A DNA stretch of 45,236 bases from Phycisphaerae bacterium (GTDB taxonomy: Bacteria; Planctomycetota; Phycisphaerae; UBA1845), in contig JAJDEA010000144.1 in assembly GCA_029260035.1 (NCBI GenBank), positions 1-45,236 of the forward strand, in the 5' to 3' direction. The notes below the pieces were generated by a model, which saw only the letters and a program-made list of their open reading frames with translations, did no database searches and had not been told where the DNA came from. The translations under genes were made by a program, and so were the position numbers. Within the stretch, counting starts at the first letter, position 1. Every line of letters begins with the position of its first letter. Of this stretch, positions 35,416 to 43,604 are shown one piece after another.

Positions 35416-35469
35416 AAAAAAACATCCGACTCCGCAAGCTCCGAATATGGAGTGCGTCGCCGGATGTTT
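35416..35469 (-). terminator. Hairpin with T-run on the minus strand
   Basis: AAACATCCG (35420-35428) pairs with CGGATGTTT (35461-35469). On the minus strand the stem is followed by seven T (35422-35416), the layout of an intrinsic terminator for leftward transcription; on the plus strand only TTT follows. Because no annotated minus gene lies to the right, it may end a leftward non-coding transcript, or act in both directions after the dehydrogenase gene. Inside, ACTCC (35429-35433) can pair with GGAGT (35449-35453). Confidence 0.5.
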
Positions 35470-35477
35470 CCTTCCCC

Positions 35478-35630
35478 TCCTGTAATAATATCACAGGATT
35501 CTAGTTTTGCACAAACACTTCTGGCAAAAGATACTTACGTCGGAATGAAGCAACCTGAAGACATCCCGACGTTCCCAATCCACCCAACATTTCACTGTTT
35601 GCAAAAAAACCGCAAACGCTCTTTTATTCT
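35478..35630 (+). ncRNA. Candidate structured RNA
   Basis: Three stems in a row: TCCTGT/ACAGGA (35478-35483 with 35493-35498), ACGTCGG/CCGACGT (35537-35543 with 35566-35572), and GTTTGC/GCAAAC (35597-35602 with 35612-35617), the last followed by TTTTATT. This could be a small RNA of about 150 bases with its own terminator. No known RNA family is recognised and no promoter is certain, so it stays a candidate. Confidence 0.3.
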
Positions 35631-35632
35631 AG

Positions 35633-35654
35633 TTGTGTCGTGCATACGACACAA
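35633..35654. promoter_or_regulatory. Perfect nine-base inverted repeat (operator-like)
   Basis: TTGTGTCGT, four bases (GCAT), ACGACACAA. The dyad is perfect over nine bases and the centre is itself near-symmetric. The size fits a site for a dimeric regulator; it is also able to form a hairpin. It lies about 300 bases before the carbonic anhydrase start. Confidence 0.5.
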
Positions 35655-35954
35655 TCATGCAGTTCGAGTATATCATCCCAAGCCCGCATAACCGCATTAT
35701 GTTCATTTCCCCCGACATGTCAAACGAAAACATCCTAAACTGCCAAACACTTCAACCAAGCCGCGGAGAAAGCGCTCACTTACAAAACGTCCAAGAAGAT
35801 CCGATTTCAGTCGTAATCTATAGGATTCAACAATAACATTCTGCCTAACCAAGCGATAGTGCAACCGCACAACCGCAGCACTATTCAATGGCAAGCCTGT
35901 GTTCCATCACTGAAGGACTCGTGCGCGGCCGTGCTTCCCTCTACAATCAAGCAC

Positions 35955-36479
35955 ATGAAGACCACGCAAGCCCAACCCATACTCGGTAAGGATGTCTATA
36001 TCGCAGAAACGGCGTACGTCGCTGGCGACGTAACCATCGGTGATACCTCAACAGTCATGCACCATGTCACCATTCGCGGCGACATCGGAGCCATCAACAT
36101 CGGGAAGCAAGTAAACATTCAGGATGGGACCGTTGTCCACACTCCGGTCGGAACCCCCATGGATATCGCGGACGCCGTCGGAATAGGCCATCGAGCGGTG
36201 GTTCACGGAAGACGAATCGGGGCGCAAACGCTCATTGGAATAGGCTCCATCTTGCTTGACGACTGCGAAATCGGCAGCCATTGTATCATTGCGGCGGGTG
36301 CAATCGTTCCACCCAAAATGATCGTGCCGGACCATAGCGTCGTGATGGGAATACCCGGCAGGATCGTGCGCACAACGACAGATCGTGACCTGGAGATCAT
36401 TCAACACGTTGTGGATAGCTACGAAAAACTGGGAAGACTACATTCCGCCGGTCAATTCCCCAATATTGCGGGGCTTTAG
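35955..36479 (+). CDS. Gamma-class carbonic anhydrase-like hexapeptide protein
   Basis: A 174-residue left-handed beta-helix protein. The three metal-binding His are in the expected places: His62 (IQDGTVVH), His79 (GIGH) and His84 (VVHG), and RGDIGAINIG matches the conserved start of the metal site. It probably interconverts CO2 and bicarbonate, or belongs to the related YrdA/PaaY-type group, whose members are not always active. The ATG at 35955 begins the first turn of the helix. Confidence 0.87.
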   Translation: MKTTQAQPILGKDVYIAETAYVAGDVTIGDTSTVMHHVTIRGDIGAINIGKQVNIQDGTVVHTPVGTPMDIADAVGIGHRAVVHGRRIGAQTLIGIGSILLDDCEIGSHCIIAAGAIVPPKMIVPDHSVVMGIPGRIVRTTTDRDLEIIQHVVDSYEKLGRLHSAGQFPNIAGL

Positions 36480-36805
36480 GCGAATTCACCCGAAAGACGC
36501 TTTCGCAAACTGGCATTTGTAGTGCGATACAAGCGAAATGTGTACCCAAATCGCGTCAAGCGGTTATAAAGTGACGGTACGATTTGCAATTGCCGAGCTG
36601 CTGCGGTTCGTGGATGATCTTGCCTGTATGGCAGGTTTTCGGGTGATATCTATCTTAATTCGCCCGAATCGCACATGTGATTGAGATTTTTGGCAAACAT
36701 ACTTACGCGTCATGCGTCTTACCGTTGAGGGGCTAGGCGCCAAGGGTCGCTTCGACAACTGCCTGGAGTCGGCTCTCTGCGTTTTTTCGAAAGGCAGCAA
36801 TACCT
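36480..36805. other. Intergenic region before the kinase gene
   Basis: This 326-base gap has a nested hairpin just after the carbonic anhydrase stop (36501-36538) and a weak TGCC/GGCA hairpin followed by TTTT near 36621. A TGGCAAA..ATACTTACG string at about 36691-36708 recurs at 35522-35539. No RNA gene or strong promoter is clear. Confidence 0.4.
36501..36538 (+). terminator. Nested hairpin after carbonic anhydrase
   Basis: TTTCGC (36501-36506) pairs with GCGAAA (36533-36538), and inside TTGTA (36517-36521) pairs with TACAA (36528-36532). It begins 22 bases after the stop codon. There is no T-run, so termination is not certain. Confidence 0.4.
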
Positions 36806-39199
36806 TTGCCCAACGAACCGGACAGCAATTCTCCGCCAACGGGGTCGGCTTCACCTACCAAGGGGAAAGCCGGAGAAGGTATCGCTGCGCCGGTTTCGGT
36901 GCTGGGCGGCTTTGCTCTTGAACAAGTCATTGGTCGAGGTGGGATGGGCACGGTCTACCGAGCTCAACACGAATCCATCGACCATCCCGTGGCGGTCAAA
37001 ATACTCAGCCCTCAGATCAGCGCTTCCTCCAATGCCGTCGTTCGCTTTCAACGCGAGGCACAAGCGGCATCGAAGCTCCGCCACGACAACATTACCGCCA
37101 TCCTTGCCCAAGGCGAGGAAAACGAGTTGTACTATTACGCGATGGAGTTGATCGATGGTCCCAGTGTTTATGAAATCATATGCCAAGCGCGGGAAAAGAT
37201 AACGCCAGCCCTAACTGCAAGCCCGGATGAAACAATTCTCCTACCCAGAACCAGCGTGAGTGGCGCGGGCAAGTGGCACCAAGGATACACCGACACAAGC
37301 GAAGGGGTCCCCAACTCCTCTGCGTCCGAATTGCAGATACCGGCGCTGGACGGGCTTCCCTCAAAGAAAGATTTCAAGTTTATCGCGCGAGAAATCGCAA
37401 ACGCGGCTGACGCCTTGGAGTATGCCCACGAAGCAGGCGTCATTCACCGAGACATCAAGCCACACAACTTGCTTATCAACCCGGAAGGCCAAATCAAGAT
37501 CACCGACTTCGGACTCGCGCGCCTTGCGGCAGAACCCGGAGTTACGCAAACGGGCGAGATGATCGGTTCGCCTCTCTATATGTCTCCCGAGCAGGTGTTG
37601 GACGGCGCGACCAAAGTGGACCATCGTACAGACGTTTATTCGCTCGGAGCCACTTTGTATGAATGGCTGACGCTCCAGCCTCCATACCCCGGCGACACGC
37701 GCGAGCGCGTGATCAGTCAGATACTCAGCTCCGAACCGCTGCCATTGCGGGTCACCAACGCAGACATCCCGATCGACCTCGAGACCATATGCCTCAAAGC
37801 GATCGATCGAAACATTCAAAAGCGTTATCAAAGCGCCAGCGCGCTACGCGATGACTTGCACCGTTTTCTCCAAGGGCGACCTATCAAGGCCCGACGTGCA
37901 AGTATCGGAGAAAAACTTAAGAAATTCGTAAAACGCCATCAAGTTGGCACCATCGGAGTCGCAGCCGCCGCAATCGCCATCGCACTGAGCGCAGCGCTAC
38001 TGCTATCGCAAGGTCAAACCAGAAAACAAGCAGAGGAAGCCAAGCAGGCTACCGCTGAAGCAAAAGAAGCCAAGGAAGAAGCAGAGCAACTCTCCAGCAC
38101 ACTCATGGATCTGTTTCGAGATGGATTGCCGCTCGAAATCGGCGCTCCGGTGAAAGCGATCGAAGCAGGGATTCCGCTCGTCGAACAATTGGTGCGCGGC
38201 GCGACAGGCTTAGGTCCCGATGGCGAGAAACAGGCTGAAGCAAGTGGAGCTGATCCTGTATTGGTAAGCACGGCCAAAGGAATCGGTCGACGACTCGCGC
38301 ACGATTATTACGAAACAGTTCTTTCCAGCGCAAACGTACTCGAAGAAGAGATGGATGCCTTTGGTGAATTACTTCTTCGTGCTCAGCAGCTGCGCGAAGA
38401 AAACCCGGAAGAGGCGCTGTCCTATGTCAAGTCGTATCTTGCAATACAGAAATCTGAAATAGACGCATTTCAATTGGAGGCGGCGCTGCTTACCTTTTTG
38501 AAACGCGATCATGAGTTGCTGGCAGCAACGAGTCAATTCGTCGACCTGGCTCCCGAAGAACCCATCGTGTATTGGTGGAGAGGTCTCGCGAAGATTCTGG
38601 TGGGCGACGGAGCGAAAGCCGAGGAGGATTTTTCCAGAGCGATAACGCTCGGCGCTCCTGGTCAATGGTGTACGATTGGAAGAAGCCTGGCCAAGTTGCA
38701 ACTAGGCGAATTTTCAGGGGCTACGGCCGACGCTAGTGCGGTTCTCGACGAATTGCCTGATATGGTGGTCTGCTTATTGTCACGCGCCGCCGCACTCGCC
38801 GCAGACAATCAACCGATCGCCGCCGTGCGAGACCTCACCCAGGTACTTGAGCTGGAGCCAAACAACGCAAATGTTTTTGCCGCACGCGGTAATTATTATG
38901 GCTTATTAGGCGACCCCGGCTCAGCTGCACGCGACTACAAGCGTGCCATAGACTTGGCGGGAGAATCGCCGGCCATACGCCTCAATCGCACACTCGCTCT
39001 CCTATCCCAACGTGAACAAGCTGACAAGGATGATAAATCCAATACCGAGAATAATAAGCCTGCAACAGATGCAGACCCATCTGAAGCCGATCTACTGAAA
39101 GAACACATGGAACAGTGGTTTTCAAAGCACGTTTGGCCGGGAACGGCCGGCGAAACAGATTTGGGTGGTTCAACAAGACAGATTCAACCAAGCCCATAG
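36806..39199 (+). CDS. Membrane Ser/Thr protein kinase with C-terminal TPR-like repeats
   Basis: A 797-residue eukaryote-type (PknB-like) kinase. Gly-loop GRGGMG (43-48), catalytic Lys65 in VAVKIL, catalytic loop HRDIKPHN (214-221), DFG (234-236) and GSPLYMSPEQ are all intact, so it should be active. An insert of about 60 residues (about 125-187) rich in Ser/Thr/Pro sits in the hinge/alpha-D region. A transmembrane helix (381-400) and short coiled coil lead to an extracytoplasmic region with TPR-like repeats to about 750. Signal sensed and targets are unknown. It starts at TTG 36806 with AAAGG upstream, which should be confirmed. Confidence 0.85.
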   Translation: MPNEPDSNSPPTGSASPTKGKAGEGIAAPVSVLGGFALEQVIGRGGMGTVYRAQHESIDHPVAVKILSPQISASSNAVVRFQREAQAASKLRHDNITAILAQGEENELYYYAMELIDGPSVYEIICQAREKITPALTASPDETILLPRTSVSGAGKWHQGYTDTSEGVPNSSASELQIPALDGLPSKKDFKFIAREIANAADALEYAHEAGVIHRDIKPHNLLINPEGQIKITDFGLARLAAEPGVTQTGEMIGSPLYMSPEQVLDGATKVDHRTDVYSLGATLYEWLTLQPPYPGDTRERVISQILSSEPLPLRVTNADIPIDLETICLKAIDRNIQKRYQSASALRDDLHRFLQGRPIKARRASIGEKLKKFVKRHQVGTIGVAAAAIAIALSAALLLSQGQTRKQAEEAKQATAEAKEAKEEAEQLSSTLMDLFRDGLPLEIGAPVKAIEAGIPLVEQLVRGATGLGPDGEKQAEASGADPVLVSTAKGIGRRLAHDYYETVLSSANVLEEEMDAFGELLLRAQQLREENPEEALSYVKSYLAIQKSEIDAFQLEAALLTFLKRDHELLAATSQFVDLAPEEPIVYWWRGLAKILVGDGAKAEEDFSRAITLGAPGQWCTIGRSLAKLQLGEFSGATADASAVLDELPDMVVCLLSRAAALAADNQPIAAVRDLTQVLELEPNNANVFAARGNYYGLLGDPGSAARDYKRAIDLAGESPAIRLNRTLALLSQREQADKDDKSNTENNKPATDADPSEADLLKEHMEQWFSKHVWPGTAGETDLGGSTRQIQPSP

Positions 39200-39304
39200 A
39201 GTAAGCTCTCTTCATTTGAATGGCCGGGAAAATCCTCATACCGTTTGTGTTCGGGACTTGTCGGTACGTTTGACCGTTCGGAGCATATAAACCAGGCAAG
39301 TGAA

Positions 39305-39574
39305 TTACGTTTCTTCTGCACGCCTTCGGTCCAATGCATCTCGAACCACTGGAGAAAGATAAACCGACTCATTTTCCGGGACTTGCGATAGCGCAATCAA
39401 ACAGTGCTCCAATCGTGTTGCTAAATCGGCCGCCAAATCCAGGAAGAAAATGCGCTCCCCTCGGATAGTACATAGCCCCCCGCCTTCTCCGCCGAGCCAT
39501 TCACGACGAACCTCGATATCGAGATTGGCAAAGGTTTCAAGCACAGACTCCAGGATATCAGCGGGATCGTTCAC
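39305..39574 (-). CDS. Small conserved-looking protein, unknown function
   Basis: An 89-residue minus-strand protein starting at GTG with AAGGGG four bases upstream. The core is REWLGGEGGGLCTIRGERIFFLD, mostly a glycine-rich loop and a beta strand, then helices to the C-terminus. I believe similar short proteins occur across planctomycetes, but I cannot name a function. It is the only minus gene between the kinase and the histidine kinase. Confidence 0.6.
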   Translation of the reverse strand: MNDPADILESVLETFANLDIEVRREWLGGEGGGLCTIRGERIFFLDLAADLATRLEHCLIALSQVPENESVYLSPVVRDALDRRRAEET

Positions 39575-39876
39575 AAAACCCCTTTTGCATAAAGTCCCGA
39601 CCTACCAAGTGCGGAGGCACAAGCCTACTGCCCGAATGACAGCCTCTTATATCACATCATGGGTTCTTGCATACCCACACTACCAGGCTCCAGGATTGCG
39701 AAAACGAGCAATCGTGAAGAATCGGTAAACGACATGCCGATATCAAGTCCAACGAGTTTAACGAGAGCAAGCTCTATTCTACTGTAGCGCTCGAATGCAC
39801 TCTTCACTCTATAGAGTAATTCGCCGCAACACTTGACTGTTCGCTGCTATAAACTATTGGAATCCGGTCCAACAAA
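39575..39876. other. Intergenic region with repeat copy B
   Basis: A 302-base gap between a leftward and a rightward gene, so promoters for both are expected. It contains repeat copy B (39764-39853) directly before the histidine kinase start. I see nothing else that can be supported in 39600-39760. Confidence 0.45.
39764..39853 (+). repeat. Dispersed intergenic repeat, copy B
   Basis: GAGCAAGCTCTATTCT, TGTAGCGCTCGAATGCAC, a variable middle shorter by about five bases than in other copies, ATTCGCCGCAAC, TTGACTGTTCG, CTGCTATAAA. It matches copy A over nearly the whole length. GCTAT ends about 26 bases before the ATG at 39877, nearly the same distance as copy D has to its gene. Confidence 0.7.
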
Positions 39877-40713
39877 ATGGTCAAACGCGCCCCAGTCCGT
39901 ACGAGAATGATCGACGCGCCTCGAAGCACCCCTATCGGGACGCTCGACATCGAGGCTCACCTTCACGCGCTGGAATCACAACTCGATTCGCTCAAGGCGC
40001 AAGTGCGACAAGCTCAGCAATTGGCCAATCTAGGAGTCGCAGCAGCAACGATTTCGCACGAAGTGAACAATCTGTTGACGCCTGTAATCAACTTCGTCGA
40101 GGCCGCTTTGGCCTCCGATGATACAGATCTGAGAGAAAAAGCACTACGCCGTACCGCAAACAACGTACGCATGCTCGTAAAGATGTCGGAGAAGGTGCTC
40201 GAGGTGAGTGCGGCAAAAACCTCGGTAGGCGTAGAAACACGATTGGAAACGGTCGTCGAAAGTGCGCTGGAGAGTCTCTGTCGAGACCTCAGCAGAGACG
40301 GCATTCGACTTAAAACCAAAATCGAGGAAGACCTCACCGTATGGGTGGACCCCCTCCAATTGCAGCAGGTTCTTTTCAACCTACTTCTCAACGCCCGTTC
40401 GGCGATGGCCCCCGCTCGTGAAGGCTCGATTCATATTAAAGCCGACCGCCTTGCCAACGAAGTTGTGATTGAAATTGCGGATACGGGACCGGGCATCGGA
40501 CCTGAAATGCTAACGCGACTGTTTGACCCGCTGCAGTCAAGTAAATCGTGCCAAGGCAATAGCAGCAATCGATGCTCTGGACTCGGGCTCGCGCTATGTC
40601 GTGATCTAATTGAAGAAAACCAGGGCAGCATTCAAGTCGCGAGTCAACTGGACGTCGGAACGACTTTCACAATCCGCCTTCCCGCCGAAAAGCCCACCGA
40701 CGAAAACACCTGA
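39877..40713 (+). CDS. Soluble orphan histidine kinase
   Basis: A 278-residue kinase without membrane helices. A coiled-coil start (HALESQLDSLKAQVRQAQQLA) leads to the phospho-acceptor motif ISHEVNNLLTP (His61), then the catalytic domain with N-box (LFNLLLNARSAM), G1 (DTGPGIG) and G2 (SGLGLALC). There is no sensor domain beyond the coiled coil and no response regulator in the window, so it probably works with a distant partner or as part of a larger complex. Repeat copy B lies directly upstream. Confidence 0.85.
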   Translation: MVKRAPVRTRMIDAPRSTPIGTLDIEAHLHALESQLDSLKAQVRQAQQLANLGVAAATISHEVNNLLTPVINFVEAALASDDTDLREKALRRTANNVRMLVKMSEKVLEVSAAKTSVGVETRLETVVESALESLCRDLSRDGIRLKTKIEEDLTVWVDPLQLQQVLFNLLLNARSAMAPAREGSIHIKADRLANEVVIEIADTGPGIGPEMLTRLFDPLQSSKSCQGNSSNRCSGLGLALCRDLIEENQGSIQVASQLDVGTTFTIRLPAEKPTDENT

Positions 40714-40735
40714 CCCGCATCCAACAGCATCGCGT

Positions 40736-41773
40736 TTATTCGATTCCTTTATCCGCAAGCCAACGCTCTGCATCGAGCGCCGCTTTACATCCCATGCCCG
40801 CAGCTGTTATCGCCTGCCTGTATACGCTATCGACGACATCACCCGCAGCGAAGACGCCGTCGACGCTGGTCGTAGAGCGGTAGGAATCATCCAGCTTGAT
40901 ATATTTCTTATCGTCCAGATCGAGTTGGCCTTGGAGAAACTCGGTGGCGGGCGTATGACCAATCGCCATGAACAACCCCCCGACGGTTTGGGTAGACTCT
41001 TCGCCTGTAACGGTATCCTTGAGCTTGATACCCGAAATCATATCGTCCCCCAATACATCAACGACGACTTTGTTCCAGACGATTTCCATTTTCGGATTGT
41101 CCATCGCGCGTTGCGCCATGATTTTCGATGCACGCAACTGATCGCGTCGATGGATCAAGTAAACCTTGGATGCGAATTTCGTCAAGTATGTCGCCTCTTC
41201 GACGGCGGAGTCTCCACCTCCAACTACTGCCAATTCTTTGTCTCGAAAAACCGGCAGAGCGCCATCACACACCGCGCAAGCACTGACGCCTCCCCCCGAA
41301 GCCGCTAAACGTTTTTCGTTTTCCAACCCAATCCAATTGGCCGTCGCACCCGTCGCAATAATAACAGTATGCGCTCGATACTCCTTGTCATCTTCGCCGA
41401 TCACAACGAAAGGCTTGACAGAAAGGTCAACGCGCTGACAGTCGTGATAGGAATAGCTGTGGCCATCGTCCGGGTTTGAAACATCGGGGTGCAATCCGTT
41501 GTCAGTTACAATGCGCGTGTTGAAACGAGCCGCCTGCTGCTCAAAATAAGACATCAACTTGGGTCCGGTCACGCCATCTGGAAAACCCGGATAGTTTTCC
41601 ACTTCGGTGGTCATCATGAGTTGACCGCCTGGCAGAATCGTTGTCGGCTGCGATTTGGGCCTACCAGCAAAAATCAGCGGATCAAGATTTGCACGGGCGG
41701 CATAGATCGCAGCTGTCCACCCCGCCGGGCCAGAGCCAATAATGATTACTTTTTCAATGTTGTCGCTTGCCAT
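40736..41773 (-). CDS. trxB: Thioredoxin reductase
   Basis: A 345-residue NADPH-dependent flavoenzyme that reduces thioredoxin. FAD-binding GSGPAG is at 13-18, NADPH-binding GGGDSA at 185-190, and the redox-active pair is CAVC (Cys166, Cys169) where the common form is CATC. The C-terminal FAD motif is VFAAGDVVD. A short insert around 95-118 makes it longer than E. coli TrxB. ATG 41773 has GGAG eight bases upstream and gives the normal N-terminus; the open frame to 41839 is rejected. No thioredoxin gene is adjacent. Confidence 0.93.
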   Translation of the reverse strand: MASDNIEKVIIIGSGPAGWTAAIYAARANLDPLIFAGRPKSQPTTILPGGQLMMTTEVENYPGFPDGVTGPKLMSYFEQQAARFNTRIVTDNGLHPDVSNPDDGHSYSYHDCQRVDLSVKPFVVIGEDDKEYRAHTVIIATGATANWIGLENEKRLAASGGGVSACAVCDGALPVFRDKELAVVGGGDSAVEEATYLTKFASKVYLIHRRDQLRASKIMAQRAMDNPKMEIVWNKVVVDVLGDDMISGIKLKDTVTGEESTQTVGGLFMAIGHTPATEFLQGQLDLDDKKYIKLDDSYRSTTSVDGVFAAGDVVDSVYRQAITAAGMGCKAALDAERWLADKGIE

Positions 41774-42001
41774 GATTCTGGGTACTCCGTTTGAAGCCAT
41801 CAGGTCGTGCTCGCATCGAATCAAAACCGACGAGCCCAACAGGCATCGTTTGATCTTTCGCGTATAGCCAACTGGACATCATAAAGGCGATGAATCCTGT
41901 CCCGCAAGCCCGACGATGCCAATTGACCTGCTCATCCTCACTCTTTATGTTGGCGGCATCTGTCCGCTTGAGTCGATTCGGCAACGAGAAATTGAAAGGC
42001 C

Positions 42002-43036
42002 ATGCAACCACCTATGAAAAAACCGCCATCGCCCATTTTGATGGAGGGACTTCCGACGCCGAAGTCAAAAACCCCTTATCGTTTCGTTGCCATGATAATG
42101 CTGGCGATTTCGACGCCTCTCACAGGATGCACGAGCAAATCGGGACAAATTGAGGATTGGCAGATCAGGCCTTGGGAGGATGGTGGACGATTCGGAACCG
42201 AAATCGAAACGGAACATTTTCGTGTATTCTCGACGATACGGGATCTTGAATTTGTCAAGGAACTTCCCAGTTTCCTGGAGTCATTGTTTGCTCAATACGA
42301 ATCTTTCGCCCCTGCAAATCAGCCGAACGCGAGGAGAATAACTCTCTATGCCTTCGGGAGTCGAGCCGAATGGACAGAGTACGCCCGGCTACGCTTTCCG
42401 GAGCGGTTCAGTCTCTACGAAAAAATTCGGGCAGGCGGCTTCACCGAAAACGGCCAATCCGTGTTGTTTTTTCGAAGTCGATCGGAAACGCTCGCGATCA
42501 TTGCCCATGAAGGCTGGCATCAATATGCTCAATCACAATTGCGCGTAACCTTGCCCGCTTGGCTAAACGAAGGTCTTGCCTGCCAATTCGAGGGCATCGA
42601 ACCGACGCAAGCCGGGTGGTCGATCAACCCGACGAAGAATTCGTTTCGCATCAATCATCTTCGACGCGCTGTCCAACAAGACCAATTGCTGCCGCTGACG
42701 TCGCTTGTGCGTTGGGATACCGGCGACATTTTTGCCATGGGAAACGAAAACCTTGTTCAGACCTATTATGCACAAGTCTGGTCGTTTGTGACATTTTTGC
42801 GGCACGGTAACAACAAGAATACCAAAAACGCCTTCGACCGTCTCCTTCAAGACATCTCGGCCGGGAGATTCAACGCGACCGTTACCGCCCGAAAACTGAC
42901 GGAGAAACATACGGCCGGGAAACTAAACGTTTCGGCGGCGTTTGACGCCTATTTCCGTGTGTCACCCGAAACTCTAGCCGACGAATACAAAGAGTACATC
43001 AATACACTGACCGGGTTCGAGTCGAGCAAGAATTAG
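42002..43036 (+). CDS. Lipoprotein with HExxH metallopeptidase motif
   Basis: A 344-residue protein with a lipobox (STPLTGC, Cys43). The centre holds AHEGWHQYA, an HExxH motif (His169, Glu170, His173), followed by LPAWLNEGLA with Glu190 at the right distance for the third zinc ligand of a gluzincin. This layout resembles DUF1570-type proteins of planctomycetes. It is probably a membrane-attached periplasmic zinc peptidase or a related binding protein; proteolysis has not been shown for this group to my knowledge. ATG 42002 has AAAGG close upstream; ATG 42014 is an alternative. It is divergent from trxB. Confidence 0.75.
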   Translation: MQPPMKKPPSPILMEGLPTPKSKTPYRFVAMIMLAISTPLTGCTSKSGQIEDWQIRPWEDGGRFGTEIETEHFRVFSTIRDLEFVKELPSFLESLFAQYESFAPANQPNARRITLYAFGSRAEWTEYARLRFPERFSLYEKIRAGGFTENGQSVLFFRSRSETLAIIAHEGWHQYAQSQLRVTLPAWLNEGLACQFEGIEPTQAGWSINPTKNSFRINHLRRAVQQDQLLPLTSLVRWDTGDIFAMGNENLVQTYYAQVWSFVTFLRHGNNKNTKNAFDRLLQDISAGRFNATVTARKLTEKHTAGKLNVSAAFDAYFRVSPETLADEYKEYINTLTGFESSKN

Positions 43037-43071
43037 ACACACACGCTTGAACCCTTATTATCCTAGGCTAG

Positions 43072-43497
43072 ATGAAACGTGAAAGACCAACCATACCAGG
43101 CAAATCACACGCACATTGTCGGGTCGAACAAGGGCAGCGAATCTGGGTCGGAGGTCATAACGCCCGAGCGAAAACACTACTCGATACATTTGTAGAGCCA
43201 GGCTTACGAACATCAACGGATTCCATCGAGCAAGCGTTCATTGTTGCCAATTCCTTGGATGAAGCGATTCATTTCGCCGAAACATTGGCTCTGCGTCTCG
43301 GCGTTCACGGAATCGTCTGGCTCGTGGAATTCGCAGATGAAAGCGAAGCGCGTTTCTCTGCACGCGAAGTTCACCAACGCATGGAAACTCTAGGCTACGT
43401 TCTGCTCGATCAGGTTGAAATTGGCGATTCGCTCCAAGCCTGTCGATTCGTTCTCGACCCATCAAATCGCCGTGCAAACAAGAGCCAGCCCACATAA
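43072..43497 (+). CDS. Unknown soluble protein
   Basis: A 141-residue protein without signal peptide or membrane helix. It starts with a basic region, then IWVGGHNARAKTLLD and a mixed alpha/beta body (SLDEAIHFAETLALRLGVHGIVWLVEF in its middle part). I do not recognise the fold or any active-site motif. It begins 35 bases after the HExxH lipoprotein gene on the same strand. No good ribosome binding site is visible, so the start is uncertain. Confidence 0.55.
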   Translation: MKRERPTIPGKSHAHCRVEQGQRIWVGGHNARAKTLLDTFVEPGLRTSTDSIEQAFIVANSLDEAIHFAETLALRLGVHGIVWLVEFADESEARFSAREVHQRMETLGYVLLDQVEIGDSLQACRFVLDPSNRRANKSQPT

Positions 43498-43604
43498 CGT
43501 TTGCTGAATTCTCCCAGACCATTTGCAGAGAGAGTTGCTTCAAAATCGCTGGAGCACTACGTTGGGGTCTTCGTTAATCATCCGTTTTCGAGAGATTCCT
43601 GCAA

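Larger units (their letters stand above)
35386..35954. other. Long structured non-coding interval
   Basis: This 569-base gap has no convincing gene (several 60-80 residue frames lack ribosome binding sites and family features) but is rich in inverted repeats: 35420-35469, 35478-35498, 35537-35572, 35597-35617 and 35633-35654. The part from about 35660 to 35950 has no clear structure. The start of the carbonic anhydrase frame can be extended to 35859 but ATG 35955 fits the fold. Confidence 0.55.

Noticed and set aside
35452..35836. Frames of 79 and 67 residues in the long intergenic interval
   Set aside because: They cross the stems of the structured region, lack ribosome binding sites and resemble no family.
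40610..41308. 232-residue plus-strand frame
   Set aside because: It is antisense to trxB, which has complete FAD, NADPH and CxxC motifs.
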